A stretch of DNA of 64,000 nt. Origin: DASUCS01 sp041166385. GTDB lineage: Bacteria; Actinomycetota; Acidimicrobiia; Acidimicrobiales; JACDCH01. The notes beneath the pieces were generated by a model, which was not told where the DNA came from, searched no databases, and saw only the letters and a list, made by a program, of their open reading frames with translations. The DNA lies in contig JBEEFW010000159.1 in assembly GCA_041166385.1 (NCBI GenBank), forward strand, positions 1 to 64,000, given 5' to 3'. Of the stretch, positions 8,235 through 17,117 are shown in pieces; positions within the stretch are counted from its first letter, which is position 1; each line of letters starts with the position of its first letter. The position numbers were made by a program, and so were the translations under genes.

Positions 8235-8693
8235 CTACTCCGAGAGCGCGTTCACGAGCTCCCCAAGCAGATGCGTGAGGTAGTAGTACACCGCGAACGC
8301 CGGGGCGCGGGGGTCGTCGAGCGCGACATCTTTCCTGTCTTCGCTGACGTCGAGGCGGGTGCCGAGCACCAGTCGCAGGTCGTTGATCGCGCCCATCCAC
8401 GAGTTGAGTTGGTCCTCGGAGAGCGACGTCTCGTTCACGGTCTGCTCGACGATGTCGACGGACGCGAGCCGCTTCGTGAGGAGCTCGTCGTGCGTGAGCT
8501 GCTGGTACTCCTGCTCGCGATCAGGATCGTTGGCGTAGCCGGGAGGAAAGAGGCGCTGCGTGCCGTCGGTCTCGTCGCTCGTCAAGAGCTCGCGCAGCTG
8601 GCCGGCGAGGCTGGCGATGAGATCCCGCTCGTCGTCGCTGATCCGCAACTGGAAGGTGCCGTCGCGGCCGCGCCGCACCATGCGTTTGGCCAT
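8235..8693 (-). CDS. DUF2017 family protein
   Basis: 152 residues. RDGTFQLRISDDERDLIASLAGQL at the start and a run of helices through to a C-terminus rich in Leu and Tyr fit the DUF2017 family, found next to clpS in actinobacteria. The function is not established, and the constant pairing suggests a role near ClpS-dependent proteolysis. Its start lies 9 bases after the clpS stop, so it is co-transcribed. The first line of the protein is very basic (KRMVRRGRDG). Confidence 0.8.
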   Translation of the reverse strand: MAKRMVRRGRDGTFQLRISDDERDLIASLAGQLRELLTSDETDGTQRLFPPGYANDPDREQEYQQLTHDELLTKRLASVDIVEQTVNETSLSEDQLNSWMGAINDLRLVLGTRLDVSEDRKDVALDDPRAPAFAVYYYLTHLLGELVNALSE

Positions 8694-8702
8694 GCGGTCG
8701 CG

Positions 8703-8999
8703 CTACTCGTCGTGCTGCATGGTGGCCCACAGACCGTGCTCATGCAGCCGGAACACGTCGAGCTCCGCTTTCTCCCGCGTGCCGTTCGACACGACCGCTC
8801 GGCCCTTTTCGTGCACGTCGAGCATGAGCTTGGTGGCCTTCTCCCGGGAGTAACCGAACAGCTTCTGGAACACGAACGTGACGTAGTCCATCAGGTTGAT
8901 CGGGTCGTTCCACACGATGACGACCCACGGCCGATCGGCGACGTCCTTGACCTCGTCGACCGGCTGGTCGACCTCGGCCGGCGCGAGCGTCGCCTTCAT
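8703..8999 (-). CDS. clpS: ATP-dependent Clp protease adaptor ClpS
   Basis: 98 residues. WVVIVWNDPINLMDYV is the N-degron-binding motif, with the conserved Asn-Asp pair. Downstream are VHEKGRAVV and the EKAE element that contacts the Clp ATPase. ClpS delivers proteins with destabilising N-terminal residues to the ClpP protease complex. The N-terminal 20 residues are the usual disordered tail. It shares ATGA with the stop of ctaA and is followed by DUF2017, making a ctaA-clpS-DUF2017 minus-strand run. Confidence 0.95.
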   Translation of the reverse strand: MKATLAPAEVDQPVDEVKDVADRPWVVIVWNDPINLMDYVTFVFQKLFGYSREKATKLMLDVHEKGRAVVSNGTREKAELDVFRLHEHGLWATMQHDE

Positions 9000-9934
9000 G
9001 GCGCCAATTCAACCAGGTCGTGCGGATACGCCGTCAGCAACATCGGGGCGCGCAGTTGGAGCACGAAATGGAGGGTGGCCACCCACACGCACACCGCTCC
9101 GAACACGTGGACGGCCACCAAGAGCTCCGGTACGCCGGCGAAGTACTGCACGTAGCCGACGATCGCTTGGCCGGCGATCACCGCGAGCAGCACTCGGGCG
9201 CCCCGATGCACGTTCGGTGGCGCGCCGTCGCGCGCGAGCAGCCAGATCGTGATCAGCACAGCGGCGATGAACACCATGACGAGGATGCCGTGGAGCCGCG
9301 CCACCTCGGTGATGGAGAAGTCGAGGCGGCGGACGTCTTCGTCGCCGCCGTGCGGACCGGTGCCCGTGACGACGGTTCCCGCGGCGAGCACGATGGCCGC
9401 GATCGCGATCAGGCCGCGGCCCATCCACGTGACCGTTGTGCTGACGACAGGGCGGGGGTGGTTGTCGTCGGGCTGGCCCGCCCGGTGATGCAGCACGACG
9501 GCATCGGCGACCAGCAGCATCGACACGAGGAAGTGCGCCATCACCCACGGCGGCGACAGCCCATAGATGACGACGAGCCCGCCGAGCACGATCTGGGCGA
9601 GCACGCCGGCGACGAGGCCGAGAGACAGCCAGGTGAGGTCCCGCCGGCGGGGCGTGCGGACGAGGGAGCCGAGCACGGCCAGCATCACGAGGATCGACAC
9701 GAGCCCCGTGAAGGTCCGGTTCACGAACTCGACGGCGCCGTGGTAGCCGGTGTTGCCGTGGGGGGAGAGGTGGCCGGCGTCGCAGTTCGGCCATTCGGGA
9801 CAACCGAGACCTGATCCGGTGAGGCGCACCGCCGCCCCTGTCACCACGATCACCCCGAGCGCGACCAGCGCGAGGAACGTCACCCGCCGGTACGCGCTCG
9901 GCGAAAGCGAGACCCTCGTCGAAATCCCACTCAC
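8996..9934 (-). CDS. ctaA: Heme A synthase
   Basis: 312 residues from GTG 9934. CtaA oxidises the C8 methyl of heme O to make heme A. Eight membrane helices are apparent. The conserved histidines are seen in YHGAVEFVNRT, MAHFLVS, RLHGILV and AVHVFGA, and the extracytoplasmic cysteine pair in GCPEWPNC. A longer frame reaching 10027 would collide with ctaB and was not used. A start at GTG 9883 would cut into the first helix. It is divergent from ctaB, and its start codon lies inside one arm of the dyad at 9925-9966. Confidence 0.92.
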   Translation of the reverse strand: MSGISTRVSLSPSAYRRVTFLALVALGVIVVTGAAVRLTGSGLGCPEWPNCDAGHLSPHGNTGYHGAVEFVNRTFTGLVSILVMLAVLGSLVRTPRRRDLTWLSLGLVAGVLAQIVLGGLVVIYGLSPPWVMAHFLVSMLLVADAVVLHHRAGQPDDNHPRPVVSTTVTWMGRGLIAIAAIVLAAGTVVTGTGPHGGDEDVRRLDFSITEVARLHGILVMVFIAAVLITIWLLARDGAPPNVHRGARVLLAVIAGQAIVGYVQYFAGVPELLVAVHVFGAVCVWVATLHFVLQLRAPMLLTAYPHDLVELAP

Positions 9935-9966
9935 AACGACACAGTTTTGTGTAGGTCTGAGTGGGA
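9925..9966. promoter_or_regulatory. Symmetric two-part dyad between ctaA and ctaB (candidate operator)
   Basis: The pattern is TCCCACTCA-N5-ACACA-N4-TGTGT-N5-TGAGTGGGA. All 28 arm bases are paired and the whole 42 bp is exactly symmetric about 9945/9946. It lies in the only shared promoter region of the two heme A genes and covers the ctaA start codon. This fits a regulator that binds as a dimer with two contact zones per half. The identity of the regulator is unknown. Confidence 0.6.
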
Positions 9967-10025
9967 ATTGCCAAAGCGGCTGCGTTGGTGCCCAAGGGGT
10001 CCGGCCAAATAGTGTCGGCGGCGGC

Positions 10026-10922
10026 ATGCATCAGTCGGTCCGGCTTCCTCTCCGTTCGCGCGCCGCGGCCTATGTCGCGCTGACGAAGCCTCGGATCATC
10101 GAGTTGCTGCTCGTCACGACGGTGCCCACGATGGTCGTCGCCGATCGCGGCCTGCCCCACATTGGCCTGATCGTCGCCACCGTCCTCGGCGGCACCATGG
10201 CAGCCGGCGGCGCCAACGCCATCAACATGTACGTCGATCGCGACATCGACAAGGTCATGCACCGCACCCGGCACCGGCCGCTCGTCACGGGGGTCATCGA
10301 GCCCCGCAACGCGCTGACCTTCGCGATAGCCCTCGAAATCGTGGCCTTCCTCTTCCTCTGGGCCACGGTCAACCTGCTGTCGGCCGTGCTGGCCGTGAGC
10401 GCCACGCTCTTCTACGTCTTCGTCTACACGCTCTGGCTCAAGCGCACGTCGTCCCACAACATCGTGATCGGCGGGGCGGCTGGAGCCGTGCCGGTGCTCG
10501 TCGGCTGGTCCTCGGTCACGAACCGCCTCGACTGGGCGCCGATCGTGCTCTTCGCGGTGATCTTCTACTGGACCCCGCCGCACTTCTGGGCGCTGGCCAT
10601 CAAGTACCGCGACGACTACGCCGCTGCCGATGTGCCGATGCTTCCTGCGGTCGCCAGCCTCCGTACGACGGCCTCGCGGATCGTGCTGTACACGGTGGTG
10701 CTCTGGGCGCTGACCGTCCTCTTCAGCCCCGTCGCCGGAATGGGGAACCTCTATCTCCTGTCGGCGCTGGTGCTCGGCGCGGTCTTCATGGGCCTCGCGC
10801 TCCAGCTGCTCCGCGACGCCACGCCGGCCGCGGCCATGCGCCTCTTCGCCTACTCGATCACCTACATCACGCTGCTGTTCGGCGCCATGGCCGCCGACCA
10901 GTTACTGCGCTCTGGGCTGTGA
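10026..10922 (+). CDS. ctaB: Heme O synthase (protoheme IX farnesyltransferase)
   Basis: 298 residues from ATG 10026. CtaB adds a farnesyl chain to heme B, giving heme O for CtaA. The UbiA-type prenyl-diphosphate site N-x3-D-x3-D is seen as NMYVDRDIDK, followed by RTRHRPL. A second loop reads YWTPPHFWALAIKYRDDYA. Nine or so membrane helices fill the rest. It is the first gene of a plus-strand run of oxidase genes. Confidence 0.95.
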   Translation: MHQSVRLPLRSRAAAYVALTKPRIIELLLVTTVPTMVVADRGLPHIGLIVATVLGGTMAAGGANAINMYVDRDIDKVMHRTRHRPLVTGVIEPRNALTFAIALEIVAFLFLWATVNLLSAVLAVSATLFYVFVYTLWLKRTSSHNIVIGGAAGAVPVLVGWSSVTNRLDWAPIVLFAVIFYWTPPHFWALAIKYRDDYAAADVPMLPAVASLRTTASRIVLYTVVLWALTVLFSPVAGMGNLYLLSALVLGAVFMGLALQLLRDATPAAAMRLFAYSITYITLLFGAMAADQLLRSGL

Positions 10923-10944
10923 TGAATAGAGTCCCGACCTGATC

Positions 10945-12528
10945 ATGGCGATGACCGAGACCCGGCCTGACGCCGAGACCGACACGGCGACCCCTGCACC
11001 CGCTCCGAGCGCCGGTCTGCCGCGCCCGACCGGCGGTCTCGCGGGGCTGCTCGGCACCGGACGGCATCGCTCGATCGGCCGCCTCTGGGTCGGCACATCG
11101 CTCGTGTTCATGGTCGTCAGCGGCGGGGTCGGCGCAGCTCTCGGCGCCGAGCGCCTCAAGCCCGAGACGTACAACGTCCTGGAGAAGAACAACTTCGCCC
11201 AGGCCCTGTCGCTGCACGGCGTCGCCGGCGTCTTCCTCTTTGCGCTCCCCATCCTGATCGGGCTGGGGACGATCGTCGTGCCGCGCCAGATCGGGTCGCA
11301 CACGATCGCCTTTCCCCGCGCCGCCGCCGCCGCGTACTGGACGTACCTGATCGGCGGCACGGTTGTCGTCATCAGCTATCTGATCAACGGCGGACCGTTC
11401 GGCGGCAATCAGGATGGTGTCGACCTCTTCCTCGCCTCGCTCGCGATGGTGGTCGTCGCGCTCGTGCTCGGCTCCATCTGCATCGCCACCACCGTGCTCG
11501 CACTCCGTGCGCCCGGCCTGACGTTGGCCCGCGTCCCGATGTTCGCCTGGTCGATGCTCGTGGCCACCACGATCTGGATCGCCAGCCTGGGCGTGCTGTT
11601 CGGTCTGCTCGTGCTGCTCTACGTCGACCACCGCTACCAGCTGTTCGTCTTCGGCGCCAACGATCAGATCGCCGCGTGGTTGCGGTGGACACTCACCCAA
11701 CCGCAGGTCTACGCGTTTGCCATCCCCGTGCTCGGGTTCGTCGGCGACGTGGTGCCGGTGTTCGCTCGCACCCGCGCCCGGATGCGCGGCGTGCAGCTCG
11801 GTGCGATCGGCGCGTTCGCCGCCTTGTCGTTCGGCGCATGGACGTTCCTCACGGTGCAGCACCCCGAGCTCACCCGCCAAGCCCTCTACGTCGGGCTCGG
11901 CTTCGCCGTGCTGCTCCCGCTGCTCGCGTTCACCGCCGCGGTCGCCGAGACGTTGCGCGCCGGCCGCATCAGACTCGCGAGCCCGCTGCTCTTCGCGATC
12001 TCCGCGCTGCTCATGCTGCTCGTCGGCGCAGCCGTCGGTGCCGCTCGCGTCGTCGACGGACTGCACCTCGTCGGCACGACTGCGGACTCGTCGGTGATCC
12101 ACTACGTGCTCGGCGCCACCACCATCGCGGCCGTCGGCGCCATCCACTACTGGTGGCCCCACGTGCTCACCCGGCCGTTGAACGAAGGCACCGCCCGAGT
12201 CACCGCACTCGTGCTGTTGCTCGGGGTGATCCTGCTCTCGCTGCCCGATGTCGTCAGCGGCATCCTCGACGAGCCGGCGGGATCGCTCTACACGAACGTG
12301 CGCGACGGCGTCCCGGCGCTCAACGCGGTGTCGTTCGCCGGTGGGCTGCTCGTGCTGCTGGCGGTGGCATTGTTCGTGTTCAACCTCGCCGTGTCGATGG
12401 CCCGCGCCCCCGAGGGCGACGTCGTCGACCCGTGGGACGGCCACACTCTCGAGTGGGTCGCCGATGCCGCCACGGTCACCGTCAACTCTCCGTCACCGTT
12501 GTTCGACTCCAGAGAAGGAGACGCGTAA
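10945..12528 (+). CDS. Cytochrome c oxidase subunit I paralogue lacking the binuclear centre
   Basis: 527 residues, about 12 membrane helices. It aligns by eye to the true CtaD of this locus. His91 (LSLHGVAGVF) matches the low-spin heme ligand His96, and His386 (IHYVLG) matches the other axial ligand His411. The heme a3 and CuB ligands are gone: His274 is Gln252 in TQPQVY, the His323-His324 pair is Phe-Leu after GAW, and His409 is Val384. The D-channel Asp125 is Thr120. The cross-link Tyr (Tyr256) remains. It probably binds one heme but cannot reduce oxygen. Role unknown. Confidence 0.85.
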   Translation: MAMTETRPDAETDTATPAPAPSAGLPRPTGGLAGLLGTGRHRSIGRLWVGTSLVFMVVSGGVGAALGAERLKPETYNVLEKNNFAQALSLHGVAGVFLFALPILIGLGTIVVPRQIGSHTIAFPRAAAAAYWTYLIGGTVVVISYLINGGPFGGNQDGVDLFLASLAMVVVALVLGSICIATTVLALRAPGLTLARVPMFAWSMLVATTIWIASLGVLFGLLVLLYVDHRYQLFVFGANDQIAAWLRWTLTQPQVYAFAIPVLGFVGDVVPVFARTRARMRGVQLGAIGAFAALSFGAWTFLTVQHPELTRQALYVGLGFAVLLPLLAFTAAVAETLRAGRIRLASPLLFAISALLMLLVGAAVGAARVVDGLHLVGTTADSSVIHYVLGATTIAAVGAIHYWWPHVLTRPLNEGTARVTALVLLLGVILLSLPDVVSGILDEPAGSLYTNVRDGVPALNAVSFAGGLLVLLAVALFVFNLAVSMARAPEGDVVDPWDGHTLEWVADAATVTVNSPSPLFDSREGDA

Positions 12529-12531
12529 GCG

Positions 12532-13143
12532 ATGGCCGTCGCCTTCGTCGACGACACCATCGGCGCCCCGGCACTCGCGCCGCCGGCGCGCCCGCGTGTG
12601 CTGCTGATCGGCACCGCCTTCGCGTGCGCCGGCATCGCCATGGCATTCGCCGGGCTGCTCGGCCTGTACGCCGAGGAGCGGGCGGTGGTTGTTCGCGACG
12701 GCGGCACGTGGCTGCCGAAGGATGTCGTCATCGACCTCACGCCGTTCAACGTTGCGCTCATGGGTCTGGTCATCTCGCTCGTCGTGCTGCACTGGGCCGT
12801 CTACGCCATCACGAACAACGACCGGCCCCGGGCCTACCTCGCCCTCGGCCTCGCGGCGCTCCTCGGCGCGTCGTACATCAACAGCGTCGCCTTCAGCTAC
12901 ACGCAGATGGGTTTCACCGTGCACGACCCGAGCGGGGTCGGGGTGTTGGTGTATGCCATCACCGGCATGCACCTCGCGATGGCGGGAGCCGGCGTGGTCT
13001 TCATCGCGCTCATGGCGTTCCGCACACTCGGCGGTCAGTACTCCGGTCGGGACCGCGAGGGCGTCGTCGCTGCGCTGCTCTATTGGTACGTCACCGTTGC
13101 GATCTACGCGGTGATCTGGTTCACGATCTTCGTGACCAAATGA
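12532..13143 (+). CDS. Cytochrome c oxidase subunit III-like membrane protein
   Basis: 203 residues, five or so membrane helices. GAAGGAG just upstream of the start lies in the end of the previous gene. ITGMHLAMAGAGVVF matches the G-F-H-G-x-H-V-x-x-G region of subunit III. The C-terminal helix LLYWYVTVAIYAVIWFTIF matches LYWHFVDVVWILIF of the true CtaE, with its His and Asp replaced. It therefore pairs with the degenerate subunit I as a second, parallel set. Its stop overlaps the next start (ATGA at 13140-13143). Confidence 0.75.
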   Translation: MAVAFVDDTIGAPALAPPARPRVLLIGTAFACAGIAMAFAGLLGLYAEERAVVVRDGGTWLPKDVVIDLTPFNVALMGLVISLVVLHWAVYAITNNDRPRAYLALGLAALLGASYINSVAFSYTQMGFTVHDPSGVGVLVYAITGMHLAMAGAGVVFIALMAFRTLGGQYSGRDREGVVAALLYWYVTVAIYAVIWFTIFVTK

Positions 13144-13991
13144 TCACCACCGGCGCCAAGTTCTATTTCGGTCTGGCCGCGCTGGCCGTCGCGGGAGCGG
13201 TCGTCTACAGCTGGGGCAGTCACGGCGGCTTCACCGGCGGTATCACGTTCGGCTTCTACGGCGGCATGGGCGAGCATGCCGGCTACGTCGTGCTGCTCTC
13301 CGCCGCGTTGGTCGCGCTGTTCGTCGGGGGCGCCGTGATCGCGTTCCGCGACGCGGACCCCGAGGCGCAGCAAGCCGTCGGTGGCGTCGACCACCTCCCC
13401 GAGACCCACGCGCCCCGCGACGCCAGCTACTGGCCGGTCATCGGCGCGGTCGCGGCGGCCTGCACGGTGCTCGGCCTCGTCACCAGCAACCTGCTGTTCC
13501 TGTTCGGCGTCATCCTCGGCATCGTGGTGCTGCTCGAGTGGATGGTGGCGGCGTGGTCCGAGCGGGCCACAGGCGACCCCGAGGTGAACCGCCGCATCCG
13601 CAACCGCGTCATGAACCCGATCGAGATCCCGCTCTTCGGTGCGATCGGCGTGGCGGTGCTCGTGCTGTGCGTGTCGCGCGTGCTGTTGGCCGTGAGCGAA
13701 ACCGGCGCGGCCATCATCGCCGTCGTGGTGGCAGTCCTGATCCTCGCGTCGGCCAGCATCTACGCCACAGCGCCGAAGGCGGGACGAACGATCGTGGCCG
13801 CAGTGTGCGTACTCGGCGTGCTCGGAGTGCTCGCCGGCGGGATCATCGGGGCAGCCGAGGGCTCCCGCAACTTCGAGGCGCACGAAGGCGAGCAGCACAC
13901 GACTCCGCCCGATCGCCGGCAGCCGGCGACTCCGACGACGGAGGAAGCTCCCGCGGCGTCCGAGACTCCCACGACGGCGGAGGCCAACTGA
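13140..13991 (+). CDS. Multi-pass membrane protein of the oxidase locus
   Basis: 283 residues from ATG 13140. About seven hydrophobic helices occur in pairs (about residues 6-25, 45-65, 98-140, 160-180, 185-205, 215-240). The tail is soluble, rich in Thr, Pro, Glu and Ala, with one His pair and no Cys. I recognise no catalytic motif. Start and stop overlap both neighbours, so it is translated with the subunit III-like gene and ctaC. It could be an extra subunit of the degenerate subunit I/III set or an assembly partner. Confidence 0.65.
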   Translation: MITTGAKFYFGLAALAVAGAVVYSWGSHGGFTGGITFGFYGGMGEHAGYVVLLSAALVALFVGGAVIAFRDADPEAQQAVGGVDHLPETHAPRDASYWPVIGAVAAACTVLGLVTSNLLFLFGVILGIVVLLEWMVAAWSERATGDPEVNRRIRNRVMNPIEIPLFGAIGVAVLVLCVSRVLLAVSETGAAIIAVVVAVLILASASIYATAPKAGRTIVAAVCVLGVLGVLAGGIIGAAEGSRNFEAHEGEQHTTPPDRRQPATPTTEEAPAASETPTTAEAN

Positions 13992-15103
13992 TGCGCTGGG
14001 TCCGTCGACTCGTTCTGATCCCGGGGCTGTTCGCGCTGTCATCGTGTTCGGGGAAGCAGGACATCTTCTCGCCGAAGGGTCCCGTCGCCGAGAAGATCAA
14101 CACCCTCCAGGTCCCCGTCTTCTTGGCCGCCGGCGTCGTCGGCGTGATCGTCGCCGTGATGCTCGCCTACGTGATCGTCACCGGGATCCGGCGGGCGAAG
14201 AGTGACGACGACCTCGAGCCCGAGCAGATCCACGGCAACACGAAGCTCGAGCTCACGTGGACGATCGTCCCGTTCCTGATCCTCGTCGCGGTGGCGTTCC
14301 CCACGGTCACCACGATCCTCAACATCAGCCACCGGCCAGCCAACGCGATGAAAATCGACGTCTACGGGCAGCAGTGGTGGTGGTCCTACGAGTACGACCT
14401 CAATGCCGACGGCACGCCCGAGATCGTCACGGCCAACGAGCTCGTGATCCCGGCCGGCAAGCCGATCGAACTGCTCGTCCACTCCCGCGACGTGATCCAC
14501 AGCTTCTGGATCCCGGCGCTCGCAGGTACGCGTGACGCGGTGCCGGGACGCACGCAGATCCTCGAGCTCGAAGCCGACGCGCCGGGCGTGTTCGAAGGTC
14601 AATGCAAGGAGTACTGCGGGCTCTCCCACGCCAACATGCGCGCTCGCGCGGTCGCGCTGTCGCAGGCCGACTTCGACCAGTGGCTGGAGGATCAGCAGAA
14701 GGACGCGCCGACACCCGCGGCCGGCACCGATGCGGCCGCCGGTCTCGAGTCGTTCAAGGCGAAGTGCGCGAGCTGTCACCAGATCGACGGGATCAACGAG
14801 ATCGAGGGCAAAGCGGCCCTCATCGCGAAGCACGCCCCCAACCTCACGCACTTGATGAGCCGCGAGGTGTTCGCCAGCGGTTCATTCCCGCTCTGGGTGG
14901 TCAACACGCAGGGACAACTCGTGTTCAACCGCAACCAACTCGAGACCTGGCTGCGCGATCCACCCGGACAGCTGCCGATGGCGCCCACCGAAGCGCGCGG
15001 CATGCCCAACCTCAAACTCGGAGATGCTGAGATCGACCAGTTGATCGCCTACCTCCAGACCCTGGGCCCCTACCCGGCCGGCGCCGTCGCGCCAGGCTCG
15101 TGA
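13991..15103 (+). CDS. ctaC: Cytochrome c oxidase subunit II fused to cytochrome c (caa3 type)
   Basis: 370 residues from ATG 13991. A lipobox LSSC gives lipid attachment at Cys19. Membrane helices follow at about 41-63 and 87-108, then the aromatic QQWWWSYEY. The CuA site has His170, Cys205, Cys209, His213 and Met216 (GQCKEYCGLSHANM). A cytochrome c domain follows, with CASCH at 259-263 and a Met in GQLPMAP as probable sixth ligand. It takes electrons to CuA and passes them to CtaD heme a. Eleven bases separate it from ctaD. Confidence 0.95.
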   Translation: MRWVRRLVLIPGLFALSSCSGKQDIFSPKGPVAEKINTLQVPVFLAAGVVGVIVAVMLAYVIVTGIRRAKSDDDLEPEQIHGNTKLELTWTIVPFLILVAVAFPTVTTILNISHRPANAMKIDVYGQQWWWSYEYDLNADGTPEIVTANELVIPAGKPIELLVHSRDVIHSFWIPALAGTRDAVPGRTQILELEADAPGVFEGQCKEYCGLSHANMRARAVALSQADFDQWLEDQQKDAPTPAAGTDAAAGLESFKAKCASCHQIDGINEIEGKAALIAKHAPNLTHLMSREVFASGSFPLWVVNTQGQLVFNRNQLETWLRDPPGQLPMAPTEARGMPNLKLGDAEIDQLIAYLQTLGPYPAGAVAPGS

Positions 15104-15113
15104 GGAACTGACC

Positions 15114-17117
15114 ATGGCCATCGTCGAAGCTCCAGAGTCCGGCCCTCTCGCCCTTCCGTCGGGCGGCACCGTGGCGCCCCACCAGGCGCTCGGCGTGTTC
15201 TCGCGCCCCGGGCAGTCGAAGGGTTGGCGCAGCTGGATCACGTCGGTCGACCACAAGCGCGTCGGCGTGCTCTACGGCGGCTCGGCACTGCTGTTCTTCG
15301 TCATCGGCGGTGTCGAAGCGCTGCTGATCCGGCTGCAGCTCGTGCATCCGAACGGCACCGTGCTCAACGCCGCGCAGTACAACCAGGTGTTCACGATGCA
15401 CGGCATCACGATGATCTTCCTCGTGGTGATGCCGCTTGGTGCGGCGTTCATGAACTACCTGATGCCGTTGCAGGTGGGCGCGCGCGACGTTGCGTTCCCG
15501 CGGCTCAACGCGTTCAGCTTCTGGTGCTTCCTCTTCGGCGGCTTGTTCCTCAACTCGTCGTGGTTCCTCGGCGGCGCGGCCGACGGCGGCTGGTTCGGCT
15601 ACGCGCCGAACACGAACCCGATCTTCTCGCCGAGCCACGGCATGGACTTCTACGCGCTCGGCCTGCTGATCACCGGTATCGCGTCGACCGTCGGTGCCAT
15701 CAACCTGATCGTCACGGTCATCAACCTGCGCGCGCCCGGCATGACGCTGTTCAAGATGCCGGTGTTCACGTGGATGGGTTTCGTCACGCAGCTACTGATC
15801 GTGTTCGCCATGCCGGTGATCACGGTGGCGCTGTTCCTGTTGATGTTCGACCGCAACTTCGGGTCGAACTTCTTCAATGTGAACGCCGGTGCCGACCCGT
15901 TGCTGTGGCAGCACCTCTTCTGGATCTTCGGTCACCCCGAGGTGTACATCCTGATCTTGCCCGCCTTCGGGATCATCTCCGAGATCATCCCGGTGTTCTC
16001 GCGCAAGCCGATCTTCGGCTACCCGTTCATGGTCGTGTCCGGTATCGCCATCGGCTTCATGGGCTGGGGCGTGTGGGCCCACCACATGTTCGCCTCCGGC
16101 GTCGGCCCGCTGTCGGTGGCCGCCTTCTCGGTGTCGACGATGTTCATCGCCGTTCCGACCGGCGTGAAGATCCTCAACTGGGTCGCCACGATGTACGGCG
16201 GCCGTCTGCACTTCACGACCGCGATGAAGTTCGCGGTCGGTCTGGTCGCGATGTTCACGATCGGCGGCCTGTCGGGCGTGACCCACGCGGTGTCGCCGTC
16301 CGACCTGCAGCAGACCGACACGTACTACATCGTCGCCCACTTCCATTACGTCATCTTCGGCGGCGCGTTGCTCGGATTCTTCGGCGGCTTGTACTACTGG
16401 TGGCCGAAAGCGTTCGGCTACACGCTGTCCGAGTCGCTCGGTAGCTGGCACTTCTGGCTGGTGCTCATCGGCATGAACCTCACGTTCGGACCGATGCACA
16501 TCGTCGGGCTCCAGGGTCAGCCCCGCCGCACGTATACGTATCCCGAGGGCTACGGCTGGGACTTCTGGAACCTGCTCGAGACGATCGGCGCGTTCGTCAT
16601 CGCAGTGTCGGTCCTGATCCTCTTCTACAACATCTTCCACAGCCGGTCGAAGGCCAAGCGCGAGCACCTCGTGGTGGGCGACGACCCGTGGGACGCGCGC
16701 TCGCTCGAGTGGATGGTCCCGAACCCCACGCCCGCGCACAACTTCGACGACGTGCCGATCGTGACCCATCTCGACGAGTTCTGGCATCGCAAGTACGGCG
16801 AGGACGAGAGCGGCCGGCCGGTGCGCATCGCCGCGACGGCCGACGTGATGCAGAAGGGCGACCCGACGGGCGTGCACCTGCCGTCGCCGTCGTACTGGCC
16901 GATCGTGATCGCGGCGTCGCTGCCGATCATCGGCTACGGCATCATCTTCAACCTCGGCTTGGCTGCCCTCGGCGGGTTCGTGCTGTTCCTCGGCATCTAC
17001 GGCCTCGGCCTCGAGCCGGCGACCGACCCCGACGCGGCGCACGACCATGACGACGACGGGCACGAGCCGCACGACCCCGAACCGGCGGAGGAGGAGGAGG
17101 TGGCGGCCAGTGAGTGA
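15114..17117 (+). CDS. ctaD: Cytochrome c oxidase subunit I (aa3/caa3 type)
   Basis: 667 residues. All redox ligands are present: His96 and His411 for heme a, His409 for heme a3, and His274, His323 and His324 for CuB, with Tyr278 in GHPEVY for the cross-link. Asp125 (GARDVAFPR) and Lys352 (VPTGVK) mark the D and K proton channels. After residue 560 there is a soluble segment and then two extra hydrophobic helices ending in an acidic tail, resembling a fused subunit IV-like extension. It is the working oxidase core of the locus. Confidence 0.97.
   Translation: MAIVEAPESGPLALPSGGTVAPHQALGVFSRPGQSKGWRSWITSVDHKRVGVLYGGSALLFFVIGGVEALLIRLQLVHPNGTVLNAAQYNQVFTMHGITMIFLVVMPLGAAFMNYLMPLQVGARDVAFPRLNAFSFWCFLFGGLFLNSSWFLGGAADGGWFGYAPNTNPIFSPSHGMDFYALGLLITGIASTVGAINLIVTVINLRAPGMTLFKMPVFTWMGFVTQLLIVFAMPVITVALFLLMFDRNFGSNFFNVNAGADPLLWQHLFWIFGHPEVYILILPAFGIISEIIPVFSRKPIFGYPFMVVSGIAIGFMGWGVWAHHMFASGVGPLSVAAFSVSTMFIAVPTGVKILNWVATMYGGRLHFTTAMKFAVGLVAMFTIGGLSGVTHAVSPSDLQQTDTYYIVAHFHYVIFGGALLGFFGGLYYWWPKAFGYTLSESLGSWHFWLVLIGMNLTFGPMHIVGLQGQPRRTYTYPEGYGWDFWNLLETIGAFVIAVSVLILFYNIFHSRSKAKREHLVVGDDPWDARSLEWMVPNPTPAHNFDDVPIVTHLDEFWHRKYGEDESGRPVRIAATADVMQKGDPTGVHLPSPSYWPIVIAASLPIIGYGIIFNLGLAALGGFVLFLGIYGLGLEPATDPDAAHDHDDDGHEPHDPEPAEEEEVAASE

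Noticed and set aside
9009..10583. 524-codon minus-strand frame across ctaA and ctaB
   Set aside because: Runs through the divergent promoter and reads as Arg/His/Asp-rich shadow.
10867..12444. 525-codon minus-strand frame opposite the subunit I paralogue
   Set aside because: It is a His/Arg/Glu/Gln-rich shadow caused by high GC at third positions. The plus-strand frame has membrane helices and family motifs.
15792..17072. 426-codon minus-strand frame opposite ctaD
   Set aside because: Antisense shadow of a gene whose metal ligands are all recognised.
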